64,000 bases of DNA from Ascarosepion bandense (GCA_037127315.1 JBBBDQ010001613.1:361001-425000), one strand, 5' to 3'; counted from the first letter of the stretch, positions 30,562 to 40,609 are shown. Notes: a model not told the origin generated them from the sequence alone. Made by a program: numbers and translations.

Positions 30562-31990
30562 CTCTATTCTAGGTCCTACGCTTTTCCTTATCTATATTAA
30601 CGAACTCTCCGATGTAATAAGATCCCATGTAGGTATATACGCTGATGACACTACGTTTACTCTCGTCTCGATCAAAAATCTGCCGAGGCTGACAAAGCAA
30701 ATCACGATGCCGATCTTGAAAAGGACCTCCAATCCGTGGTGGACTTGGGTCAGAAATGGCTCGTGAATTTTAATGCTTCTAAACTTGCAGGGCTATGGTA
30801 TAACTGGACAGTTGTTGAACCTAATCCAGACATTCCTTTCAAATCGCACAATGAAGCTAGTATTGATCGGACATGTCTCCCAATGTTATCATGCGAACGT
30901 GAGTGTCCCTCAAGGTTCTATTCTAGGTCCTACGCTTTTCCTGATCTACATTAACGATCTCCCCGATGTAATAAGACCCCAAGTAGCATATACACTGATG
31001 ACACTACGGTTTATTCTCGTCTCGAACAAAAATCTGCCTAGGCTGACAAAGGAAACCTCGCAGCTGAGGTTGAAAAAGACCCCTGATCCGTGGTGGACTC
31101 GGTTAAGAAATTGCTCGTAAATTCTAATGCTTCCAAAACGTAGCTGCTATCTATTAACCATCACAGACAAGTGTTCCTTCCGCCCATTAACTTGGATCAG
31201 GCTTCTCTCCCTAAAAGTAAAACACTGCACCTCCTCGGATTAACTCTCACATCAGACATCAAGTGGAATAACTATATAGAATTCATAGCTAAATCCGCTG
31301 CTAAGAAAGTCGGTTCTCTGTGTAGGGCCAGGAAGTTTTTCCCATCTGAAACAATCCTGCACATATACAAATCTATTATCCGCCCGTGCATTTAATATTG
31401 CTGCCATATCTGGTCGGGTGCTCCTGCTATCCACTTAGGTGTCCTCGACCAAATCCAACGGAGAATCTGTAATGTTGGCAGCCATGATACCGTCGCTTTC
31501 TCACCGACGCAGTGTCGCTTCCCTGTGTCTCTTCTACAAATACTTTCACGGTTTCTGCTCCGATAAACTTAGCTCACTCGTACCCACAATATATGAATTT
31601 CCTCGAGCCACAAGATTAGCAACTAGGTCCCACCCTTTTACTGTGAAGACAATAAATTGTAAACGCAAATTCTACTTCATCAGTTTCTTTTCTCGCACTT
31701 CCCGCCTGTGGAATTCCTTTTCCGCTTACTTGCTTACCTGACAGCTACAATCTTCAAGAATTCAAATATAAAGTCAACAGTCATCTCCTGCCTTACTAAA
31801 TTACATGCTCTCACTCTGTCTCTCATGCTTTTTCTCCGTCCACCCCACTCTCATCAGTATTCTCTTCCTTTTCATACTCCCTTTCTGACACCCCCTGTAA
31901 CCTGTCACTATTTCACATAACATTCCTCCTATGTAACCCCCTGTACAACATTGGCAGTAAAATGTTTTGCTTGGGGCGACACGATTATAA
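30562..31990 (+). mobile_element. LINE A, longest copy, with internal duplication
   Basis: It contains reverse-transcriptase motifs ILGPTLFLIYINELSDVI and IYADDTTFTL (catalytic YADD) near 30570-30665. A second partial copy follows at 30880-31150 (VPQGSILGPTLFLIYINDLP), so the catalytic core is duplicated in tandem. Downstream come LTSDIKWNNYIEFIAKSAAK, RARKFFPSETILHIYKSIIR, SLCLFYKYFHGFCSDKLSSL and ISFFSRTSRLWNS. The 3' end at 31990 is TTTTGCTTGGGGCGACACGA plus TTATAAAAAAA. Multiple frameshifts. Confidence 0.88.
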
Positions 31991-32401
31991 AAAAATACTA
32001 ACACCGGTCGACATTTGTTTTCTATCCAAGTGTTGTTGGGCAATGGATACATGTTTCTGGGCTATTTTGTCACGCTGAATCTGAAAATCAAGTTCATTTT
32101 GTTCGATAATATTACGTTTTGTCACTGCAGATAATTTCTATTTTCTTTAAAATAGGCCAAACTACTCATTTTACAAGGGCCAAGAAGAACCATCCTTAAA
32201 AGCTTTGAGGTTAGAATAACTTAGCATGAAAGAAAAAGTATCGCAATAAATTAAGCTATATTTTTCAGCATTTTCGGTTCAAGGAAAAAAAGTTTTCATC
32301 AGTCGAAAATGAATCGCCTACCTGTTAAAGTTTACCCCGAGGAAGTAACAATTTTGATAAGTACAGATGCACATAAATGGCTTCTCAATTGTGTTGATAA
32401 G
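31991..32401 (+). repeat. Unit R, segment in forward orientation
   Basis: It matches 39275-39695 in reverse: GTCGACATTTGTTTTC, ACATGTTTCTGGGCTATTT, GGCCAAGAAGAACC, AAATGAATCGCCTACCTGTT-like and CTCAATTGTGTTGATAAG. No coding capacity seen. Confidence 0.8.
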
Positions 32402-33185
32402 CGTGGAGCGGATAAGAAATCAATTAAAATCAACTTTCTTCTTCACTTTTACAAAAATTCATAACGATGTGTGAAATCCTGGTTTTTTTCCCCAGATAGT
32501 AAAATGATTCACCATATGCTTAACGAAAAGTCAGTCGAAACCAGATTTCGCAAGTAGGTGTTAAAATGATTTTTTGACCAATGGGAGCGACTTGTAAAAC
32601 TTAAAAGGACTTAGCGATCCAGTGCGAAATTCAAAAAGACTATATAAATGACTCGGCGTCAGTCAAGAGTCAGATGGATGCAGCGAGAAAGACAAATCTA
32701 AAATGTAACTTTAACCAACTCGGACATTGTCATCTTTCTCTTTCTCCTTATCTCTTTCAACAATTACTACTACGAACAATTTCTTCTGCTCTCGATACCC
32801 TTAACTCAACTTTATCATTGAACACGAACTCTACTCTAACTTCTTAATAATGTTTTTAACTGAACATTGACTTATGTTAGTCTTTTCTTATAATAAATTT
32901 TTATTTCAACATTCAAAATGCATATTTTATTATTCCACTCTTCTACACTAATCCACTCATTCCAAACGACAAACAAGCTCCTGATGATGAAAAACCTTCT
33001 GATGATTTTAATTTTGCATAAAACTTGTAAGCTGTAGGGAGTCCGGTTAAGTAAAACACAAGGCCGAACCAAGAAAAATCAACTAGCTCCCTACGCTACA
33101 CTGGTGGCTTCCGACGTACAAGGAACACGCACCCACACAATACACTAGTGACTACCGACGTACAAAGAACACGCACCACTAACCT
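32402..33185 (+). mobile_element. LTR-like insertion inside unit R
   Basis: It interrupts R between GTTGATAAG and TACCAGGATATC, which are contiguous at 39265-39285. It has a GACTATATAAATG promoter-like box near 32639 and AATAAATTTTTA near 32890. A CTGGTGGCTTCCGACG stretch near 33102 resembles a tRNA-Trp-type primer binding site (TGGTGACCCCGACG) used by CsRn1-like gypsy elements. The flanks ATAAG/ACAAG could be an imperfect target duplication. The exact ends are unclear. Confidence 0.45.
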
Positions 33186-33240
33186 ACAAGTACCAGGATA
33201 TCAAACTGCCCTGTATAAATTTTTGGTCAGACAAGATGCT
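33186..33240 (+). repeat. Unit R, short forward segment
   Basis: CCAGGATATCAAACTGCCCT and TTGGTCAGACAAGATG match 39225-39275 in reverse and 37500-37560. Confidence 0.75.
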
Positions 33241-33600
33241 AGTTCTACAGAAGGATGCTGAGAATATCATGGATCAAGCATGTGAGCAATGATGAGATCT
33301 TGGAAATGATAGAAACAAAAAGGAAATTAATACTGAGCATCAGGAAGAGACAGCTGAAGTTCATGGGATACGCAATGAGGAAGGAGGGTTTGGAGAATCT
33401 GATACTAACAGGCCAGATAGAGGGAAAAAGAGACGGAGGAAAGCAACGGATAACATATTTGAAGGACCTAATCAGGTGGATGACGGAACGAGGATTGCAT
33501 GATGTGACAGGTGAAGGCGTGCTCAGAGCCACCAGGGATAGGGAAAAGTAGAAGGCCATGATCGCCTACGTCCTGAAGAAGAAGAAGAAGAAGAAGAAGA
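33241..33600 (+). mobile_element. LINE B 3' portion with (GAA)n tail
   Basis: A continuous frame reads LRISWIKHVSNDEILEMIET, LKFMGYAMRKEGLENLILTG and DLIRWMTERGLHDVTGEGVL, then a stop at REK and a (GAA)n tail at 33577-33600. It is inserted in unit R at the same relative position as LINE B at 38129-39225. Confidence 0.88.
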
Positions 33601-34002
33601 AAAGCGCCTAGATAGCAATTCCTATCTTGTGTTTGGCGACTATTTTAAGCTCTGATAAAGAAAGGTCTAATCTTGCTCGTCTCAAATACACTCTTCAAGC
33701 TAAAAAAACGCTCATTTATCAATGTTTCTACGAATGTTATACAGACATTGCATGATAACAACTGTCCTCCGTAAATTCAAGTGATATAAAAAATATCTTA
33801 TGATGGTTTCAGGCTTAAAGGGAAAATTATTAATAAAAACTAAAATCGGTTTCCTTAAATGACTTCTAAAGAGCTTCTTCTATGAGAATAAACAGAAATC
33901 CCAAAGTTTTAACAAAAAAAGAACATTGAGGGCACAAGGACAGTTTCCAGTGAGATATCCCTCATAAAATCAAGCATTTCAGGTGGCCTTATCTGGATTG
34001 GG
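33601..34002 (+). repeat. Unit R, forward segment
   Basis: TTGGCGACTATTTTAAGC, ACAACTGTCCTCCGTAAATT, GACTTCTAAAGAGCTTCTTC and GGACAGTTTCCAGTGAGATA match 37770-38128 in reverse. Confidence 0.82.
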
Positions 34003-34306
34003 TTGTGCGTTTCGGTGCAGTGGATATCAGCTCGTTACAAGAAATTGGGGAGCCGAGTTCGATTCCAGTTGAATTCACTTCCGCGCAAATACCCTTGGGA
34101 AAGGTATTAATCCGTCTCTTCCCTCCAGTTATGGGTTAAATAATAAAACAGAGTGGGTTCTATAGCTTTGACTGGCAATCAATCTACTGTAGAAAGTAAT
34201 GGCAACCTACTACGGGATAATCTTCTGCCCAGTCAGTCATGTCTCTTTCGAGACATGATCGCCCAAAGCATGTATCACGTATCGAACTTAACTGACGACT
34301 TCTAAA
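34003..34306 (+). mobile_element. tRNA-derived SINE, full length
   Basis: It has a head GTTGTGCGTTTCGGTGCAGT with B-box-like GAGTTCGATTCC (here close to the canonical GGTTCGATTCC), the body, a perfect CATGTCTCTTTCGAGACATG hairpin and the end CGAACTTAACTGA. It lies between two direct partial copies of unit R. Confidence 0.9.
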
Positions 34307-34505
34307 GACCTTCGTCTATAAAAAGTAGAGAAGAAACAGAAATAACAAAGTTTTAAGCAGCTAAGAACATTGAGGGCAGAAGGACAGTTTCTAGTGAGAT
34401 ATCACTCATAAAATCAAGCAATTCCAGGTCGCTTTATCTCTATGAGTTAGGCAAAAATGCCGAACTCATAGAGATATGTCTCGGCTTAAATATTCAAGTG
34501 GCATA
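34307..34505 (+). repeat. Unit R, second partial forward copy
   Basis: GACTTCTAAAGACCTTCGTC and GACAGTTTCTAGTGAGATAT repeat 33870-33990 in direct order. A short hairpin CTCTATGAGTTAGGC...CTCATAGAG lies near 34440. Confidence 0.75.
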
Positions 34506-35152
34506 CAGTACTGTGCAAAAGTATTAGGACAAGAACTATTTTATCTTTTATGAGGCAGCAAAATAAAGTTTAAAATCACCCCTGTCCTAACACTTTTGCA
34601 CACTACTGGTAGCGTGGAAAAGTGTTAAGACAGGGGTGATTTTCCTAAAAAACCTCACTGAAATTCAAATACAGAGTGAAAAGCCAAGTAAATTGCTAAT
34701 AAGTATTGATTATTTAAAACTAGGTGTAAATAAATGTATTAAAATGAAGTTATATTTAATTTTTCCTATTTTCTATTTAACAAGTTATTTTGAAATTACT
34801 CATTATTCTATTATCCTTGGATATGACTCAATTTTTTGATAAAATAATTCATAAATCTAATGTTACTTCGCCAGACACACTTTGGGAACAAATACAAGCT
34901 GCTTGGCAGGAGATACCATAAGATACATTGAAGAAGCTTGTGATGTCAATGCCTGACAGAATGAAGGTTTGTGATCAAAGCAAAAGGCTATTACACAAAA
35001 TATTAAATTTATTTTGTAACATGTACTTTTTCTTGTTAAAGCATTTGTTGAGCAAATCAAATCAAATTACTTTAATTAAGTTATTTATTTTCATTCAACA
35101 TGCCTCATAAAAGATAAAACAGTTCTTGTCCTAATACCTTTGAACAGTACTG
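34506..35152 (+). mobile_element. Tc1-B element with internal palindrome
   Basis: Ends are CAGTACTGTGCAAAAGTATT and its reverse complement (with CCTTTGAACAGTACTG). At 34575-34645 a palindrome, CCCTGTCCTAACACTTTTGC mirrored by GTGTTAAGACAGGGG, looks like two fused inverted-repeat ends. Near 34878-34990 a decayed transposase C-terminus reads TLWEQIQAAWQEIP, KKLVMSMPDRM. The catalytic domain is absent. Confidence 0.85.
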
Positions 35153-35237
35153 TATTTGAAACATTTCGTTTCATGTTAAAATGATTTATCATTCAAGAAA
35201 AAAAACCAAATAACTTTCTAAGCTATTTAAATTCAAA

Positions 35238-35541
35238 TAGTCAGTCAAGTGCAATACATGATACACGCTAGGGCGATCATGTCTCGAAAGAGACATCACT
35301 GGCCGAGCAGAAGATTATACTGCAGTAGGTTGCCATTGCTTTCTGCGGTAGACTGGTTGCCAGTCAAGGCTATAGAACCCAATCTGTCCTGTTATTTAAC
35401 TAATAACTGAAGGGAAGAGACGGATTAATACCTTTCTCAAGGGTATCTGCGCGTAAGTGAATGCGAAGAATTCAACTGGAATTCGAACTCGGCAACCCGA
35501 TTTGTCGTTCCGAGCCGATATCCACTGCACCACAACGCACC
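35238..35541 (-). mobile_element. tRNA-derived SINE, full length
   Basis: Head at 35541 (TGCGTTGTGGTGCAGTGGAT, GTTCGAATTCC) to tail AGTCAGTCAAGTGC. The hairpin is GTCTCGAAAGAGACATC. It is inserted next to a reverse copy of unit R. Confidence 0.9.
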
Positions 35542-35810
35542 TCCCAGTTCAGATACGCTGACCTGAAAATACTTAAGTTTATATCACCAGAAAATGTTCT
35601 TGGGTCCTCAAAGTTCTTAGCTTGATAATTGATAAATAACGTTTGTTATGGTGCTTGGCGAGTGTATATGAAACTAGCAAGACTAGAAATTTCTTTATCA
35701 GCGCTTAAAATAGTCGCCAAACACCAGCACTTTTTCTAGCCATCCATAACATTACCAGCATCTTACACTGTCTGTTATTTTTTTTATTTTTACCCAAATG
35801 TTGAAAAATG
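35542..35810 (-). repeat. Unit R, reverse segment
   Basis: Its reverse complement carries GCTGGTGTTTGGCGACTATT, GCGCTGATAAAGAAATTTC and AAGAACATTTTCTGG, as in the other copies, with an internal deletion. Confidence 0.78.
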
Positions 35811-35844
35811 GGCAAATGTTTCTGGGTTATTTTTTCACACTGAA

Positions 35845-36401
35845 TGGATGTAAGTCAAATTTTGATTTCCTGGTGTCGATAACAAATACGTTTTTTCGTC
35901 GTAAACTGAATTTTGAAGATAAAATAAGTCCTCTGAGTAAATGGTATCATGGCTGAGACTAAGAACTACAATTATACCTACTTAGAGTCAAACCCGAAGC
36001 AAAAACTAAAATAAAAGAGCTGAAAAAATACAGACATACAGGCAGATAAACAGACACACACACAAACATCTTGCATTTTATATATATATATTATCGATTT
36101 TCTGCACTATTGTAAGAACTGCAACCTTGAAACTTCTGAATATCGTTTCTTATGTCTTTGTCTATTAGTGTATCAAATTTGATTAAAATCGGACCAATCC
36201 TTCTATAACCCGATTTTTTCGATTATCGATTTTCGATATTTATCGGGGGTACCTCGACACAAAACTTAGCTAAGAACACTCGCAGACGCTTACAGTACAA
36301 CTGTGTAAGCTTTGAAGAAACGCCGCCGTTTCGGAGTCTATAGGTAACGGACACACACGCACAGACACATACACAAAGTTCCATTTATAAATAAATTTAG
36401 A
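35845..36401 (-). mobile_element. Helitron, 3' truncated
   Basis: The 5' end on the minus strand is TCTAAATTTATTTATAAATG after A (T36402 on plus). It contains the internal block shared with 15262-15535 (GATTTCCTGGTGTCGATAAC, GTCCTCTGAGTAAATGG, CATGGCTGAGACTAAGAACT). The 3' hairpin and CTAG are missing; the left boundary lies inside unit R-like sequence. Confidence 0.75.
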
Positions 36402-36585
36402 TTTATTTATAATTCAAGAGAAAGTATCCAAATATATTTCAAAATGAATTCCACGCTATTTCACTTCAGATAAGCTGATCTGAAAATGCTTGATTTTATG
36501 TGAGATATCTCAATGGAAAATGTTCTTGTGCCCTCCATGTTCTTGTTAAAACTTTGTGATTTCAGTTTCATCTCTGCTTTTCATA
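36402..36585 (-). repeat. Unit R, reverse segment
   Basis: CAGATAAGCTGATCTGAAAA, GAGATATCTCAATGGAAAAT and TTTCATCTCTGCTTTTCATA match the R order on the minus strand. Confidence 0.75.
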
Positions 36586-37213
36586 GAAGCATCCGCCCGT
36601 GTATTGAATATTGCTGCCATATCTGGTCGGGTGCCCCTGCTGCTCTCCTTGGGCTTCTTGACAAAATACAAAGGAGGATCTGTAACGTGGTTGATACTGA
36701 CTTGGCAGACCGGCTGCAGCCGCTCTCTCACCGTCGCGATGTGGCTTCCCTGTGCCTCTTCTACAAGTACTTTCATGGCTTCTGCTCCGATGAGCTTAGA
36801 TCACTGGTGCCGCCTAAGCAGGAATTTACACGAGATACTAGATTAGCAACTAGGTCCCACCCTTTTACAGTTAAACAAATAAGATGTAACCGTAAATTCT
36901 ACTCCAACAGCTTCTTTTCTCGCGCTTCCCGCCTGTGGAACTCCCTTCCACAAGTCTGGTTTCCCGACAATTACAATCTCCAGGTGTTTAAATGTAGGGT
37001 CAATAGACACCTCCTATCACACTAACTCCCAACTATTCTCAGAATACTCTCATCGACCCAACCCTCATTCTCAGTATCCTTACCCGCCTATCACCCACCC
37101 TCTGACATTTCCTATATTTAATCATCCTTTCTCCACTCTACGTAGCCCCCTGCGCAGTAGTGGCAGTGACATGCCTTGCTCGGGGTGAAACGCTTATAAA
37201 AAAAAAGAAAAAA
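36586..37213 (+). mobile_element. LINE A 3' portion with tail, inserted in unit R
   Basis: It covers the C-terminal coding part plus the 3' untranslated region, ending GCCTTGCTCGGGGTGAAACG, CTTATAAAAAAA. It interrupts unit R between CATAGAAG and AAGAAGCTCTTT. The 5' truncation and A-rich end fit target-primed integration. Confidence 0.9.
36591..37025 (+). pseudogene. LINE A C-terminal protein fragment, uninterrupted
   Basis: An open stretch of about 145 residues reads SIRPCIEYCCHIWSGAPAAL, LGLLDKIQRRICNVVDTDLA, SLCLFYKYFHGFCSDELRSL, FTRDTRLATRSHPFTV, KFYSNSFFSRASRLWNSLPQ and FKCRVNRHLLSH then stop. This is the domain after the reverse transcriptase of jockey/CR1-like elements. Upstream 26 residues of the frame come from unit R by chance. 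Near-identity to 53300-53760 indicates recent activity of this subfamily. Confidence 0.88.
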
Positions 37214-37605
37214 AAAAAAGAAGCTCTTTAGAACTCATTCAAGAACAGCGATTTTAGTTTTTAATTGTCGCTTTCACTTTAAGCCTGGAACTATCATAAG
37301 ATCTGATCATGTCACTCGAATTTACAGAGGTCAGGTGTTATCATGCAATCTCTGTATAACACGCATAGAACATTTATAAATTAGCGTGTTAGGGTGCTTC
37401 ATGAGCATTTGCGACTAAGCAAGATTAAAAATTTCTTTATCGGCGCTTAAAATAGACGCCAACCACCAGATAAGCATAACCAACTAGGCACTTTTCCTAC
37501 TATCCCCAACACAACCAACATCTTATATCACCAAACAATTATACAAGGCAGTTTGACACCCTGGTACTTATTAACACAGTTGAAATGCGATTTGTCAAAG
37601 TTATA
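37214..37605 (-). repeat. Unit R, reverse segment
   Basis: Continues R from AGAAGCTCTTTAGAACTC through TTTACAGAGGTCAGGTGTTA, AAAATAGACGCCAACCACC and GGCAGTTTGACACCCTGGTA on the plus strand. Confidence 0.82.
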
Positions 37606-37609
37606 AAAC

Positions 37610-37765
37610 ACAATCTGTTTTGCTATTTAACCCATAGCTGGAGAAAGAAACTTATTCATGCATTTTCCAAGGGTATTTGTGCGTAAGTAAATGCAACGAA
37701 TTAATTGGAATTCGAACTCGGCTCTCCGATTTCTCATGCCGATATCCATTGCACCACAACTGACT
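37610..37765 (-). mobile_element. tRNA-derived SINE, 5' half
   Basis: Head (CAGTTGTGGTGCAATGGATA) and B-box-like GAGTTCGAATTCC to the AACCCATAGCTGG block. The 3' half is missing. Confidence 0.82.
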
Positions 37766-38128
37766 TGACATTTTATGAAAGATATCTCACTTAAAACTGT
37801 CCTTGTGTCCCCAATCTTCGTGGCTTGTTAAAATTTTGGGATTTCTGTTTCTCCTGTTCTTTTCATAGAAGAAGCTCTTTAGAAGTCATTCAAAGACACC
37901 GGTTTCAGTTTTTATGAATAATTTTCAATTTAAGCCAGAAACCGTCATAAGATTTTTTCATATCACTCAAATTTACAGAGGTCAGGTGTTAGCACGCAAT
38001 CTCTGTTTAACATTCGTAGAAACATTGATGAATGAGGGTGTTAGGTTACCTGAGGAGTGTATTTAAGACTGGCAAGATGAGACTTTTCTTAAAATAGTCG
38101 CCAAACAAAAGATAGGCATCGCTAACTT
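37766..38128 (-). repeat. Unit R, reverse segment
   Basis: Reverse-complement match to 33601-34002 over its whole length. Confidence 0.82.
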
Positions 38129-39225
38129 TTCTTCTTCTTCTTCTATGTGCCCTGTCCCTTCAGGACGTAGGCGATCATGGATCTCCACGTCTCCCTATCC
38201 CTTGTGGCTCTTAGTATGTTTGCTCCTGTTACACCTCGCAATCCCCGTTCCGTCATCCACCTGATCAGACCCTGCAAATATGTTATCCGCTACCTTCCTC
38301 TGTCTCTCCTTCCTTCTATCTGTCAAGTCAGTATCAGGTTCTCCAGGCTCTCCTTCCTCATTGCATGTCCCAGGAACTTCAGTTGTCTCTTCCTGATGCT
38401 CAGCATCAATTTCCTTTTTGTTGACATTCTTTCTAACACTTCGTCGTTGCTTGTATGCTCAGTCCACGATATCCGTAGCATCCTTCTGTAGAACCACATT
38501 TCGGCCGCTTCCAATTTTGTCCTCATTTTCGATGATATTGTCCAGCATTCACAGCCGTATTGAAGAACTGACATCACGTCGCAGTCTAGCACCCTTTTCT
38601 TCGTTTCTATTGAGATTTTCCTGTGTGTTAGTATTTTGCTCATCTTCTGGAACGCGTCCTTTGCCATGCCAATTCGCCTTCGGATCTCTGTGTCGCACTT
38701 TCCATCTCCTGTTAGAACACTTCCTAGGTACTTAAATTCTTGTACTTGTTTGATTCTGTTATCCCCCACCTGTATTTGGCATTTTGGGTTGTATCTTTTG
38801 CTGATGACCATGCACTCAGTTTTCTTAAAGTTTATTTGTAGTCCTTTCTTGTCACTCTCCACTGCTACTTTCTGTATGAGATCTTGCAGTTTACTTTCCG
38901 TGTCCGCAATCAGTACTGTATCGTCCGCATATCTTATGTTGTTCAGGTTGTGGCCTCCAATAACAAATCCTGGTGTGTCATCTAGGGTCCTCAAAATATT
39001 CTCGCTGTATAGGTTGAACAAATCCGGTGAAAAGACATCCTTGTCTTACGCCTTTTTCTATCTTTGTGTATCTACTGAGGTCGTTACCTGTCCGTATGCA
39101 GGCCGTTTGCTGCCAGTAGAGATTCTTGATTATTCTTATGTCTTTGCCGAAAATGTCGAGGTTGCCTAGCATTTCCATCAATTCTTTGTGTCGTATTTTG
39201 TCGAATACCCATCCCAAACACCACC
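38129..39225 (-). mobile_element. LINE B, longest copy, with reverse-transcriptase motifs
   Basis: Covers about the C-terminal half of the reverse transcriptase to the (GAA)n tail (plus-strand TTCTTCTTCTTC at 38129). It is inserted in unit R. The 5' limit lies near 39225, where R sequence resumes. Confidence 0.9.
38140..39217 (-). pseudogene. RTE-like reverse transcriptase, two mutations from readable
   Basis: Reading from 39217: VFDKIRHKELMEML, KNLYWQQTACIRTG and KGVRQGC (RT motif). A single-base frameshift near 39017 follows, then FNLYSENILRTL, IRYADDTVLIADTESKLQDL (catalytic YADD), INFKKTECMVISKRYNPKCQ, FKYLGSVLTGDGKCDTEIRR, MWFYRRMLRISWTEHTSNDE and KRQLKFLGHAMRKESLENLI. A TGA at about 38323 replaces the codon for Gly in the ILTGQI motif, after which the last 60 residues follow to KGQGT. 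It is a nuclear target-primed RT in intact relatives; here it is a pseudogene. Confidence 0.88.
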
Positions 39226-39695
39226 AGAATCTTATCTGACCAAGAATTTATACAGAGCAGTTTGACATCCTGGTGCTTATCAACACAATTGAGAAGCGAT
39301 TTATGTGTATCTGTACTTATCAAGATTATTACTTCCTAGGGAAAAAATTTAACAGGCAGGCGATTCATTTTCTACTGATGAAAACATTTTTTCTGAACTG
39401 AACATGCCCGAAAGATATTGTTTAATTTGTTGGGATACTTTTTCTTTTATGATAAGTTATTCTAACCTCAAAACGTTTAAGGCTGGTTCTTCTTGGCCCT
39501 GATAAAATGGGTATTTTGGCCTATTTTAAACAAAATTGAAATTATCTGTACTGAGAAAACATGATGTAATGGGTCAAAATAGACTTGATTTTCAGATCCA
39601 GCGCGAGAGAAATAGCCCAGAAACATGTAACCATCAACCAACAACATTTGGATCGAAAACAAATGTCGACTGGTGTTATCTGCAGTTTTTGATTT
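39226..39695 (-). repeat. Unit R, reverse segment
   Basis: Mirror of 31991-32401 plus 33186-33240, without the LTR-like insertion. It gives the pre-insertion sequence of that site. Confidence 0.82.
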
Positions 39696-39789
39696 GAAGA
39701 AATGCTGACAGACTTTCGTTGGAAACAAAAAAAAATAAAACATATATACTTTACTGTTATGTGATATCTGACCTCTAACACCCTTAATA

Positions 39790-39930
39790 AAATTAATTGA
39801 AATAACTAACTTCCTTTCATTCATCAAACGGTCAGTTTTAGACCCACTGGGGTAACAGGATGTAATCGACTTCTAGTTTGTTTTTTTGTTTTTTCTGAAC
39901 TTAGGTCATTTTCAGAAGTGTGCAGTAAAA
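39790..39930 (+). mobile_element. Tc1-E end fragment
   Basis: TTAATTGAAATAACTAACTT, CGGTCAGTTTTAGACCCACT and GGGGTAACAGGATGTAATCG match the left part of the Tc1-E copies at 40037 and 62880. Confidence 0.75.
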
Positions 39931-39973
39931 AAAAAAATCAATTGTGGCACTAAACATCATCACAACTCAACAC

Positions 39974-39974
<1 letters not shown>

Positions 39975-40036
<62 letters not shown>
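39975..40036. repeat. (TA)n(CA)n microsatellite
   Basis: A TA run followed by a CA run, ending at the Tc1-E inverted repeat. Confidence 0.95.
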
Positions 40037-40038
<2 letters not shown>

Positions 40039-40600
40039 TGCAAATTAATTGGAATAACTGCTCTAGTTTTGCTTCTTTCACAATAGTCATTTTTAGACCC
40101 ACTGGGGTGACAGTATGTAATCAATTTCGATTTTGTCCTGAGATTAGGTCATGTGCAGTAATATGAATCTATTTTTGGGGAGTATGATGAAATTTGTTTG
40201 GCTTTGAAAAATATTGTCATCCATGCTTGAATCAGATTTTTATCAGGCCCAGACACTTTTGTCTTGACTGTCAATTAGTTTTCTACAGCCAGTGTCATGC
40301 AGTGTCTTCAATGCAGTGCATTGAAGACACTGCATTTTTGTATGCTTCAAGGAAGCATACAAAAATTGTATGCTGCATGAACACACTGGCAAGCCTTACA
40401 GAGTGATCAGATATTTTTTGTGTCAGCCTTTCAACTGTCAGTCACATCATCAAAGCAAAGAAACAAACTAGAACCATCAGTCCAAAATGTAAAGGAAAAT
40501 GCAGCCAGAAGAAAAAACACCAAGAAACCACATGAGATCAGGGAAAGTGAAAAATCCTAGGAAGACATTATTCGTTTTGTTTCAATTAATTTGCACAAGT
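40037..40600 (+). mobile_element. Tc1-E, internally deleted, complete ends
   Basis: Left ACTTGTGCAAATTAATTGGA and right TTCAATTAATTTGCACAAGT are inverted repeats. Inside, a frame-broken transposase N-terminus is visible (KIVCCMNTLASLTE frame and a VSLSTVSHIIKAKKQTRTIS-type block near 40440-40490). Most of the transposase is deleted. Two adjacent hairpins replace the start-codon region. Confidence 0.82.
40297..40365. repeat. Two adjacent perfect hairpins inside Tc1-E
   Basis: The first (40297-40335) has 19-bp arms around a single base: ATGCAGTGTCTTCAATGCA, G, then its complement. The second (40335-40365) has 14-bp arms TTTTTGTATGCTTC around AAG. In the other Tc1-E copies this position is linear sequence leading into ATGGACGCTACTCCAAGG. 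Confidence 0.9.
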
Positions 40601-40604
40601 ATGC

Positions 40605-40609
<5 letters not shown>

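Noticed and set aside
36513..37025. Protein-coding host gene of 170 residues
   Set aside because: The conserved part is the LINE A C-terminus, present many times in the window; the first 26 residues come from unit R by chance.
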